DNA of 64,000 bases, taken from Bacteroidaceae bacterium. GTDB lineage: Bacteria; Bacteroidota; Bacteroidia; Bacteroidales; Bacteroidaceae. The translations under genes were made by a program, and so were the position numbers. The notes beneath the pieces are model-generated. The model worked only from the letters and a program-made list of their open reading frames with translations, did not search any database and was not told the DNA's origin. Shown piece after piece: positions 52,302 through 59,637 of the stretch. Each line of letters starts with the position of its first letter. Position 1 is the first letter of the stretch. Where the stretch lies: positions 1 to 64,000 of the forward strand of contig JAFXZY010000007.1 of the NCBI GenBank assembly GCA_017541025.1, given 5' to 3'.

Positions 52302-54869
52302 TTATTTTACTACCTTCTTGTTACCTACAACGTAAATACCCTTCTTTAATTGAGAGTTGAGATTTGAGGGTTGAGAGTTGACTTTTCGTCCGCTAAGGTC
52401 GTAGATTCCGTTATCGTTCCCGTTATCGTTCCCGTTATCGTTCCCGTTATCGTTCCCGTTATCGTTCCCGTTATCGTTCCCGTTATCGTTGACGTTTCTT
52501 ATGCCATCAGTATCCACCTTGTACATTTTCTTATTCATGATGATGAAGTCAAAGTTCAGGTCTTCATCCATATTTACAATATAGTTGCCATTCATAGTCC
52601 ATCCTCTTAGAGGACTCCATCCTCGGTACCCATTTTGCTTGGCGGCAATCTTTACAGTATAATTGCCGTCTTCTAATTCGTTGGGCAGATGACCGCTGAA
52701 ATCGAATGATTTGTTAGGTATCATGGAGAAATGTTCTAGCACCGTTCCTACTTTCTGCGTTTCTCCAAATTCAGTTATCAGCTTGTCTGTTTCATCGTAA
52801 ACTACCATTGAGAAAACTCCATTGAATGGGTCATTTCCCATATTAATGACGTTGCTCATTTGCATGTTTATGTGTCTGGTATCAGGGTCGAAGGCTGTTA
52901 TCTGCATATCCGTAACCTGAATATTGGCATAGAATTCGGGCCAGTCTTCTTCGGATTCTTTATGGTAGATAATCTTGCCGTCTTCCAGCCAGAATGGAAT
53001 GTAGATTTCTAGTCCTTCTTTAATCTTGTCCCCTTCTATTTTGAATTGTGTTACTTTTCCCCACTCCAAGTACCCGTTTTGGTTGGCAACCAGATATAGA
53101 CGATATGCACCGTCGTTCAGATAGTCGGGGAGTTGCCCTTCAAAGGTAATGGCATATTGCTGGTAGTAACCCTGTTTTAAATCGTCAATGTAGTATACAC
53201 TGCCAAAGTGCTGTAAGATATTACCTTCTTCATCAGCTACCGCCAGTTGCAGCCATCCTGTAAAGGATTTTGCTGCACTGTTTCTTGGTCGTGTAGCGCG
53301 TAGGGCCACAGACAGTCCAACTCTGTCTTCTCCCATGTTGGTAAGTTCGTTTACTTGCATTTTTGGCGTATATTTTTCTGTAATGGTACTAACCGTAAGG
53401 ACTTTGGGTGACGGATATGTCACCGTTTCATACTTATCGCTGTCATTTGCCTTGCTTCGCATAATCAGGGTATAGTCACCCTCTGCTATATCCGTAGGTA
53501 AAGTTCCCTCCACGTTTAGAGTTCCCAGACCATAGCAGAACGACACATTGTCCAGTCCTTGTGATCCTACCAGTATTTCCTTTTGGTTAGCGTCTCGCAG
53601 ATAAAAATATATTCTGCCAACAAATGCTTTGTAACTATAGTTGAACATGTTGTTCACAGTTATCGTGAACTTGTGCGTATTTTTGGGATTAATTCTTGCT
53701 GGGTTCAGAATCACTTCTTTTGCCTGCCAGTAGAATTCCGAGTCTCTTATACCATTGTCTGGCTTTATCCCGATTATGGCCTCATGATTTTGAGAATAAT
53801 CATCGCCGTCGGCCTCTAAAGCGCTCAGTTTGTAGTAATCATCAAAGCGCCCGTCCCATCCCCAGTTCACGTGGTAGAAGGGATAACCTTCTTCATCGGC
53901 TTTGTAGCCATCGATGATAAAAGAGTGTCCACCCACCTCTGGCGAAACAGCAGAGTATACAATGGGACGCTCATTGTTCAACTCGTTTAGCATCATCGTC
54001 TGCCACTCGTTATAGGCCATAAAATCCCTATGTGTGATAGCAATATCGGGGTCGTAGCCAAAGTTCTCCACCAGCGCCTTCACCTGATTGGTACTGGTTG
54101 CGGAACTCTCTTTCAGACCAAAGTCCATCTGTACAGCTGCAGCACAGCAGTATACCAGGTCGGCTACCGCCTCGCATTCTTTTACCAGAGCTCCGTATTT
54201 GTAGGAGCTTTTGATAAAAGGCCAGTTGAATGTAAAGGTCGAAAGATCCTCCTGGATAGGAATTTGGTTCGTAGTTGAAACATAATTCACCTTTCCCTGA
54301 GCTGATTCAGGGTACTGATAATAATACAATGTCTGGGCAGTACTGATAGCTACGCACCCTGTTACGCAGTGTTCTCCTCTTAGCTCGGGGCATCTGTTAT
54401 TATAAGGTACGTTCTGTCCCCATTGGGTTATGAACAGAGGTCCCACTTGTTCCTTGATGCCCTCAATCCTGCGTCTGGCCGGTCTCATGGGTTTTCCACT
54501 TGTCAGTGCTTCATATTCATGGGTATAACTGTCTAATAGTTCCTGTAGTCCGGCTGGAATGTTGTTTTCGTCAAAACCTCTGCTCTGCGAGAAACCCAAT
54601 ACTGGTGTCATTCGTATATCCGCTGAGATAATAGCATATCCGTCCGATCCTGCTTTGCAGATGTAGAACCCATTCTGTTCGCCGTCTTGCAAGTCAGATG
54701 CAGCAATAACACGCTGCGTCTTTATGGTTTTAGCTCTTTTCCCCCATCTTGTGGGACGGTTCAGAATAGAGTCGGCAATATGTTGGACATCTGCCATCTT
54801 TCGTTGTTGAGCCATGCTGGGGACTAATCCCAGTAACCAGCATGATAGTATAAGGATAGTTTTTTTCAT
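52302..54869 (-). CDS. C10-family cysteine peptidase (streptopain-like) with repeat-expanded C-terminus
   Basis: An 855-residue exported protease. Signal peptide 1-20 (ends PSMAQ), a pro-region with the inhibitory VIAASDLQDGEQNGFYICKAGSDGYAIISAD stretch, then the C10 domain (~140-370): catalytic Cys in HCVTGCVAISTAQTLYYYQYP and catalytic His in EVGGHSFIIDGYKAD, with NWGWDGRFDDYY after it, as in SpeB. Two to three beta-sandwich modules follow, then a type IX-like tail IYDLSGRKV...KGIYVVGNKKVVK. Between sandwich and tail lies (NDNG)x7, and inside the tail NSQPSNLNSQL, both encoded by repeat arrays. Probably a secreted protease; no dedicated inhibitor gene is adjacent. Confidence 0.88.
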   Translation of the reverse strand: MKKTILILSCWLLGLVPSMAQQRKMADVQHIADSILNRPTRWGKRAKTIKTQRVIAASDLQDGEQNGFYICKAGSDGYAIISADIRMTPVLGFSQSRGFDENNIPAGLQELLDSYTHEYEALTSGKPMRPARRRIEGIKEQVGPLFITQWGQNVPYNNRCPELRGEHCVTGCVAISTAQTLYYYQYPESAQGKVNYVSTTNQIPIQEDLSTFTFNWPFIKSSYKYGALVKECEAVADLVYCCAAAVQMDFGLKESSATSTNQVKALVENFGYDPDIAITHRDFMAYNEWQTMMLNELNNERPIVYSAVSPEVGGHSFIIDGYKADEEGYPFYHVNWGWDGRFDDYYKLSALEADGDDYSQNHEAIIGIKPDNGIRDSEFYWQAKEVILNPARINPKNTHKFTITVNNMFNYSYKAFVGRIYFYLRDANQKEILVGSQGLDNVSFCYGLGTLNVEGTLPTDIAEGDYTLIMRSKANDSDKYETVTYPSPKVLTVSTITEKYTPKMQVNELTNMGEDRVGLSVALRATRPRNSAAKSFTGWLQLAVADEEGNILQHFGSVYYIDDLKQGYYQQYAITFEGQLPDYLNDGAYRLYLVANQNGYLEWGKVTQFKIEGDKIKEGLEIYIPFWLEDGKIIYHKESEEDWPEFYANIQVTDMQITAFDPDTRHINMQMSNVINMGNDPFNGVFSMVVYDETDKLITEFGETQKVGTVLEHFSMIPNKSFDFSGHLPNELEDGNYTVKIAAKQNGYRGWSPLRGWTMNGNYIVNMDEDLNFDFIIMNKKMYKVDTDGIRNVNDNGNDNGNDNGNDNGNDNGNDNGNDNGIYDLSGRKVNSQPSNLNSQLKKGIYVVGNKKVVK
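52350..52496 (-). repeat. 7-bp array plus 12-bp (2x6) array at the 3' end of the C10 protease gene
   Basis: 52409-52496: ATAACG and GGAACG hexamers alternate exactly, seven times, encoding NDNG units. 52350-52384: TTGAGAG, TTGAGAT, TTGAGGG, TTGAGAG, TTGACTT heptamers (plus-strand reading), translated within the sorting tail. Confidence 0.9.
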
Positions 54870-54919
54870 GACACCAGATTTTTAAGCTTTTTTCATTCTT
54901 TCATTCTTTCATTTTTCTC

Positions 54920-55882
54920 TCACACACTTCCCGAGTTTACAATCGGTTGTGCCGGCTCATCACCGCAGAGGACTACCAGCAGGTTGCTTACCATAGAAGC
55001 CTTCTTTTCTTCTGTCAGGTTCACGATGCTTTCTTCAGAAAGTTTATCCAATGCCATCTTTACCATGCTGACAGCTCCGTCCACAATCTTCTCGCGTGCT
55101 GTGATGATAGCTGCAGCCTGCTGACGGCGTAGCATTACAGCAGCAATCTCCGGAGCATAAGCCAGGTAGTTGATTCGGGCTTCTGTTACCTCCAATCCCG
55201 CCATTGCCAGCCGTTCGTTCAGCTTGTCGGTCAGCACATCATTGATTTCATTGGCACCGCTACGCAATGTTATCACCTCGTTCTCCTTGGTGTCTTCATT
55301 GTCGTAGGCATACATGCCAGCCACTTCACGCAAGGCCGAATCGCTTTGGACTGCCACAAACTTCTCAAACTTATTCATACGGGCCGTAGCAGAGTTGCCT
55401 ACTTGAGCTCCGGCTGTATTGGAGACGTCGGTATCTATATCAAAAATAGCTTTATATGTATCTTTCAGTTTCCAAACAACAACCAGACCAATAAGGATGG
55501 GATTACCCGTTTTGTCGTTTACCTTGATGGGCTCGGCATTCAGGTTGCGAGCACGAAGGCTGACATTCTTAACACTCATAAAGGGGTTTAGCCAGTAAAA
55601 ACCTGTTTTGCGGAAGGTACCCACATACTTGCCGAAGAATGTCATCACTTTGGCTTGATTGGGTTCCAGCATGGAGAAACCGCAACAGCAGATAATGCTG
55701 GCAATCAGCAGCAGTACAGATAGTATAATCCAGGGTGCAAAAGAATTCCCGCTATCGCTTTTCACTATACCAAGTATAAAACAGGAAAAAGTGGCACACC
55801 ACAACAGGATATCCAGAAAAATCATCAGGAAGCCATTCAGATAACCACCTTTAAACTCAAATTCTTTGTTCATTGTTTCCAT
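54920..55882 (-). CDS. SPFH/Band 7 domain membrane protein
   Basis: A 320-residue stomatin/prohibitin-like protein. Two N-terminal transmembrane helices (~14-38 and ~48-70), then the SPFH domain from GFSMLEPNQAKVMTFFGKYVGTFRKTGFYWLNPF through LRSGANEINDVLTDKLNERLAMAGLEVTEARINYLAYAPEIAAVMLRRQQAAAIITAREKI, then a C-terminal helical tail. These proteins form membrane-associated oligomers that organise microdomains or guard proteases. Met at 55882 or 55873 could be the start. The C10 protease gene follows 51 bp downstream, and a functional link is only a suggestion. Confidence 0.88.
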   Translation of the reverse strand: METMNKEFEFKGGYLNGFLMIFLDILLWCATFSCFILGIVKSDSGNSFAPWIILSVLLLIASIICCCGFSMLEPNQAKVMTFFGKYVGTFRKTGFYWLNPFMSVKNVSLRARNLNAEPIKVNDKTGNPILIGLVVVWKLKDTYKAIFDIDTDVSNTAGAQVGNSATARMNKFEKFVAVQSDSALREVAGMYAYDNEDTKENEVITLRSGANEINDVLTDKLNERLAMAGLEVTEARINYLAYAPEIAAVMLRRQQAAAIITAREKIVDGAVSMVKMALDKLSEESIVNLTEEKKASMVSNLLVVLCGDEPAQPIVNSGSV

Positions 55883-56060
55883 TTCGATAATAGTTTAAGT
55901 TATTGATCGGTTTAATACTGACCGCAGAATATTATTTCCATTGTTCGTTTGTTTACAAAAATACTGAAAAAAACAATCTTCAGGTCCTTTTGCCTATTCT
56001 TTAACATTCTTTTAACGTTTTTCACTAAAGTCTAAAGCCTAAAGTCCCAGGCCTTAAATA

Positions 56061-56076
56061 TAAATTTGTAATTTTG
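56061..56076 (+). promoter_or_regulatory. Tandem -7 boxes TAAATTTG and TAATTTTG
   Basis: Two abutting TAnnTTTG matches; the second ends nine bases before the ATG at 56086. Confidence 0.5.
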
Positions 56077-56085
56077 TGGCCGAAA

Positions 56086-56658
56086 ATGAAAGATATAGGA
56101 ACATTCCTCGATGACCAGGAATTCGGCCGCATCTGTTTGCGCAGCAACAGGAGGGCCAGAAGATTTGTTTTTCGCATAAAGGAAGATGCCCTTGTTTGCA
56201 CCATTCCCGCAGGGGCGCGTAAATCCGATTTGATTCGTGCCATAGAAGAGTTGCGTCCACGACTCCGTATCATGGCTCAACGTGCAGAAGAGCGGCGCGC
56301 ACATCAGCAGCGCCTCACACCCGAGCAGACAGAAAGCCTGCGTCAGCAGGCCAAGAAGCTCCTGCCGCCGCGATTGCAGGCCCTTGCATCCGCTCGTGGT
56401 TTACAATTCCGGAAAGTTAACATCCGCAAGAGCCATACTCGTTGGGGCAGTTGCAGCAGTAAGGGCAATATCAGCCTTAGTTTATACCTGATGCTCTTAC
56501 CTCCTCACCTGCAGGATTACGTCATGCAGCACGAGCTTACCCATTTAATCGAGATGAACCATAGTTCCCGTTTCTGGGCATTACTTGATGAGGCGACTGG
56601 CGGCAATGCGCTTCAGTTTAGGAAAGAAATAAGAAACTATCACCTCCCTATCTTTTAA
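56086..56658 (+). CDS. SprT/YgjP-like zinc metallopeptidase
   Basis: A 190-residue DUF45/YgjP-type metallopeptidase. The zinc motif HELTHLIEMNHS (HExxH with the third ligand His downstream, ~150) is intact, preceded by SHTRWGSCSSKGNISLSLYLMLLP, which is diagnostic of the YgjP/M48-like group. An N-terminal RRFVFRIKEDALVCTIPAG domain is also typical. Substrate unknown. The next gene begins 4 bp after its stop. Confidence 0.87.
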   Translation: MKDIGTFLDDQEFGRICLRSNRRARRFVFRIKEDALVCTIPAGARKSDLIRAIEELRPRLRIMAQRAEERRAHQQRLTPEQTESLRQQAKKLLPPRLQALASARGLQFRKVNIRKSHTRWGSCSSKGNISLSLYLMLLPPHLQDYVMQHELTHLIEMNHSSRFWALLDEATGGNALQFRKEIRNYHLPIF

Positions 56659-56661
56659 ACC

Positions 56662-57612
56662 ATGAATGTGTTAAAGCGTCTTTTTCTTTTCCTCCTATTC
56701 CTCAACTCGTCAACTCTGAGTCTTAGGGCACAACGAGTCATGTGGTACAATGTGGAGAATTTATTTGACGTCCGACATGATACGCTTAAGAACGACTTTG
56801 ATTTCCTTCCAGAAGGGAGCTATCATTGGACACCATGGAGATATTGGAGAAAGCTTGACAACATTTCTCGTGTCATAGCTGCTGTAGCCGAGCAGGATGG
56901 GTGGCCTATATTGGTGGGGATGTGTGAGATTGAGAATGACACAGTTCTCCGCGATTTGACTCTTAGGTCTCCGCTCAGGGCTGCCAAGTATCAATATGTT
57001 CATCATGAGGGACCAGACCTTCGTGGTGTGGATTGCTGTCTGCTTTATCAGCCATCACACTTCCGCCTTTTGGGCTCCGAAGCAATCAGAGTCCCTTCTG
57101 CCGAGCAGGGATTGCGTCCAACACGTGACATCCTGCATGTCTGGGGCAGGATGGTACGTACGGATTCCATGTTGCATGTCTTTGTACTTCACTTCCCCAG
57201 TCGGGCTGGAGGGAATAAGACTAGTACAGAAAACAGAATGTTAGCCGCTCAGACCCTGTGTCAAGAGCTTGATAAGTTGCAGGGACAGCACATATTGGTG
57301 ATGGGCGACTTTAACGCAGAGCCCAAGGATCCCATCTTTCAACCCATCCTGCAACGCCTTGTCAGTCTCATTCCACAGCGCCGTAAAGAGCTCAAAAAGG
57401 CTCAAGGCTCCTATTTCTATCAGGGTCTTTGGGGATATATCGACCACATGCTCATATCACCCTCCATGCAGTCGTGCTGCGAGAAGCGTGTCCACGTCGG
57501 AAAGTTTCCCTTCCTGCTCACAGAAAAGGGAACCCCGTGGCGTACTTTTCAGGGCCCAGCCTATAAAGGAGGTTATTCAGACCACCTTCCCTTGTACATA
57601 GATGTGTTGTAA
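56662..57612 (+). CDS. Endonuclease/exonuclease/phosphatase (EEP) family exported protein
   Basis: A 316-residue EEP-fold protein with a signal peptide (ends LSLRAQ). Motifs: RVMWYNVENLFD (metal Asn), LVGMCEIEN (catalytic Glu), DLRGVDCCLLYQP, LHFPSRAGG, ILVMGDFNAEPKDP (catalytic Asp/Asn) and GYSDHLPLYIDVL (catalytic Asp-His). All catalytic positions are kept. Export implies an extracellular or periplasmic nuclease or phosphodiesterase, for example for nutrient scavenging. Cotranscribed with the metallopeptidase. Confidence 0.88.
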   Translation: MNVLKRLFLFLLFLNSSTLSLRAQRVMWYNVENLFDVRHDTLKNDFDFLPEGSYHWTPWRYWRKLDNISRVIAAVAEQDGWPILVGMCEIENDTVLRDLTLRSPLRAAKYQYVHHEGPDLRGVDCCLLYQPSHFRLLGSEAIRVPSAEQGLRPTRDILHVWGRMVRTDSMLHVFVLHFPSRAGGNKTSTENRMLAAQTLCQELDKLQGQHILVMGDFNAEPKDPIFQPILQRLVSLIPQRRKELKKAQGSYFYQGLWGYIDHMLISPSMQSCCEKRVHVGKFPFLLTEKGTPWRTFQGPAYKGGYSDHLPLYIDVL

Positions 57613-57697
57613 GCGGTAAAAAACCTTTTCTTTCTGCACACAATCTCCTCCAAATGTGTAAATAATTTTCCAAACACCCTTAAGCGTGCCCCTTTTC

Positions 57698-57950
57698 TGC
57701 CACGTTAGGAAAAACTTTCTCCCTAGTTAGAGAATTTTTGCCGCCTAACGTGGCAGTAAAATTTCTTATGCTAAAGAGCATGTTTTGATATTTTGGCGAG
57801 CTTGGGTAATGTCAAAATATTTCTATTTTAGCTATCTCAGTTATCTCAGATCTCTGTTTTATTTTGGCCCAAATTTGGTATACTGTATACTGTATATCAG
57901 GCCAACACCGTTTCTGGATAATGAAACTGAGATCTGAGATAACTGAGATA
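57698..57950. repeat. Hairpin island with three inverted repeats
   Basis: (1) TGCCACGTTAGG (57698-57709) and CCTAACGTGGCA (57744-57755), with an inner CTTTCTC/GAGAA stem. (2) ATATTTTG and CAAAATAT flanking 57796-57812. (3) A perfect 22-bp inverted repeat, 57833-57854 and 57929-57950, starting TATCTCAGTTATC, around a 74-bp loop that itself holds ATACTGTATACTGTAT. No open frame. Confidence 0.85.
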
Positions 57951-57996
57951 ACCACTTAAACTATTTAAAATCTTGATCATTTCTTCCCTCATCCTC

Positions 57997-58080
57997 CAAT
58001 TATCAATTGTCAATTATCCATTGTCAATTGTCAACTTTCAATCGTCAATAACCAATAACTTATAACCAATAACCAATAAC
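57997..58080 (+). repeat. Twelve exact-register 7-bp units (CAATTGT / CAATAAC family)
   Basis: The 84 bases divide without remainder into CAATTAT, CAATTGT, CAATTAT, CCATTGT, CAATTGT, CAACTTT, CAATCGT, CAATAAC (twice), TTATAAC and CAATAAC (twice). Confidence 0.9.
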
Positions 58081-58245
58081 CTTTATTTTGTTCCCGTTAA
58101 GGTTAACGTTTGGATTTCCGTAAGTCCGTGAATCCGTTTTTCGCAAGAAAAACTCCCTTTTTCTTTGTTCGTGTTGGTAAAAACACTACCTTTGAGACCA
58201 TAGTCTCTAAAATACTCACGTTCAGGAGAAAAAAATAATCGATTA

Positions 58246-58277
58246 TTTTGTTCTTCTCTCACTTATTCGTATCTTTG
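58246..58277 (+). promoter_or_regulatory. Toxin-antitoxin promoter, copy of the ansA promoter cassette
   Basis: Ends in TATCTTTG (58270-58277), 17 bases before the ATG at 58295. Matches the minus strand at 45125-45156 at 30 of 32 positions. Confidence 0.75.
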
Positions 58278-58294
58278 CAAAAAAGAAACAGACG

Positions 58295-58426
58295 ATGAAT
58301 GCAATTCTTCAAACACCGGCAAAGAACATTGTTACAACAACTCGCCTTAAAGAGGAAGGGTACATGACACTTGAACAGTCTAAGGCAATCATTGCAAAGA
58401 AGATTCAAGACCACTTCCATAAATAA
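58295..58426 (+). CDS. Short antitoxin of a RelE/ParE-type pair
   Basis: A 43-residue protein starting MNAILQTPAKNIVTTTR and ending AKKIQDHFHK. It follows a good promoter and its stop overlaps the next ATG by one base (TAATG), the usual layout of antitoxin then toxin. Too small for domain assignment; the C-terminal half (LEQSKAIIAKKIQDHF) is a helix that could bind the toxin. The role is inferred from context. Confidence 0.65.
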   Translation: MNAILQTPAKNIVTTTRLKEEGYMTLEQSKAIIAKKIQDHFHK

Positions 58427-58740
58427 TGCAAGTTCTTATTTCTAAACGTGTTCATCTGGCCATAGAAGAATTCTATGACATTGCTCTTCAGTACCATCCT
58501 GCTCTTGATGAGATAACAGTAGTTAAGAAAATGCAGCGCCTTTATGATGCCATGGAGTCGCTTGGACAATATGCGCACATATATCCGCTTGCTCGTTATA
58601 AAAACGATTGGATAAAGAAGGGATATCAGGAATTCATCTGCGAGGATTTCCATTTTGCATATACAATCGTAGAAAATGAATATGGTGAGGAAATCGTTTT
58701 AATTGAAGACGCTTGTCATAGTTTCCTTTATCATAATTAA
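58426..58740 (+). CDS. RelE/ParE-like toxin
   Basis: A 104-residue protein of the RelE/ParE superfamily as found in Bacteroidales: VLISKRVHLAIEEFYDIALQYHP (helix 1), VVKKMQRLYDAMESLGQYAHIYPLARYKNDWIKKGYQEFICEDFHFAYTIV and a final strand EEIVLIEDACHSFLYHN. The pattern of the beta sheet and the terminal IEDACHS resemble known members. Coupled to the 43-residue antitoxin by a one-base overlap. Confidence 0.72.
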   Translation: MQVLISKRVHLAIEEFYDIALQYHPALDEITVVKKMQRLYDAMESLGQYAHIYPLARYKNDWIKKGYQEFICEDFHFAYTIVENEYGEEIVLIEDACHSFLYHN

Positions 58741-59142
58741 AATCCCACTTAGCACTGAAGTTTAATGTTGGCGTAAAATAGCACGATATTTTGCGCGCTA
58801 TAGAAATAATCACCAGTTTTCTTTGTGGGTGTTGGGAAAATCGTTATTTTTGCAACGTGAAGCCTCTTCACTATGGCCTAATTATAGGTTAAGGTTAACG
58901 TTATCGTTGAGATTGGGGCAAGCTGGCAGGGGCCAGCACATTATCTTATTGGAACAGAGACCACCAAGCCGTTTGTAAGGCCGGTCTCGAAAAGGCGTTT
59001 ACGGACGTTATCATTCTGTATACTCAAACTTCGCAACTTTGAATCCATGTACAGGAGATATTGCAACGTAAAGCGCTTACGTTGGTAGATTATATCCAAG
59101 CTGATGTATTAATATAACATTGGTCTGTAAATATAATCACTT
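58741..59142. other. Intergenic stretch with possible decayed coding fragment
   Basis: A minus-strand frame at about 58950-59095 (containing LLYMDSKLRSLSIQND and VRKRLFETGLTNGLV) is open for ~48 codons and looks protein-like but has no start or context, so I treat it as a possible relic. A GGTTAAGG/TTAACGTTATCG mix (58890-58910) is another repeat scrap. AACGTAA-agcgc-TTACGTT (59067-59085) is a strong hairpin. Confidence 0.4.
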
Positions 59143-59238
59143 GGCGTGGGCTGTCTGCGTTGCTTATCCTTACATGGGGGCAATGCGAAGGCCTGAGTAT
59201 AGGGATGGGCAGAAGTAGTAACTCCCATGCCTTTTTTG
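59143..59238 (+). ncRNA. Candidate structured small RNA or leader with pseudoknot and terminator
   Basis: Closing stem GGCGTGGG (59143-59150) with CCCATGCC (59224-59231), followed by six T. Inside it, CTGTC (59151-59155) pairs with GGCAG (59208-59212) and TGCGTTGC (59156-59163) with GCAATGCG (59180-59187). The 16-base hairpin loop contains ATCC (59166-59169), which can pair with GGAT (59203-59206) in the large bulge, making a pseudoknot. The minus strand lacks a T-run. It could be a free small RNA (perhaps 6S-like) or an attenuator of the downstream gene; I cannot place it in a known family. Confidence 0.55.
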
Positions 59239-59309
59239 TTTCCATAAATTTACCATGATTATTAATCGCTGACGTTGGGAGTTGGAAGGCAAGTAAAGGC
59301 TCAATTTTT

Positions 59310-59609
59310 ATGAAAAAAAGTAAAGAAGAGTGGGTTGGGCAGTTCCACGAAATTTTAAAGTCCATTGATAAACAACATTTTTCTTCTCATGATTTCATTG
59401 GAAAGTTTTGTAAAATGTATGAAACTGAATGGAAGCAATTATTAGAACGACACAAAACAGATGCCAACCAAAAGGTAAATGCATATATTGCTCGTATGCT
59501 TTCTTTGTATGCAAATGATCTTCCTATTCAAAAACTGAATGAACTAAAGCAAAGCAAAAATATACATGCCTCCACATCACGTGTGCATTGGTGGGAGAAA
59601 ACAAATTAA
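59310..59609 (+). CDS. Small hypothetical protein
   Basis: A 99-residue soluble, Lys-rich protein with helical character (EWVGQFHEILKSIDKQHF, FCKMYETEWKQLLERHK, VNAYIARMLSLYAND). No signal peptide or known motif. It starts 72 bases after the terminator-like stem of the candidate RNA and ends 28 bases before the LRR protein gene. Function unknown. Confidence 0.5.
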   Translation: MKKSKEEWVGQFHEILKSIDKQHFSSHDFIGKFCKMYETEWKQLLERHKTDANQKVNAYIARMLSLYANDLPIQKLNELKQSKNIHASTSRVHWWEKTN

Positions 59610-59637
59610 AGAAAGAACTTTCAACATTAGATTTAGA

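Noticed and set aside
52409..52496. 12-bp tandem repeats considered as iterons of an origin
   Set aside because: They encode NDNG units in frame with the C10 protease, no replication gene is near, and the words recur elsewhere in other contexts.
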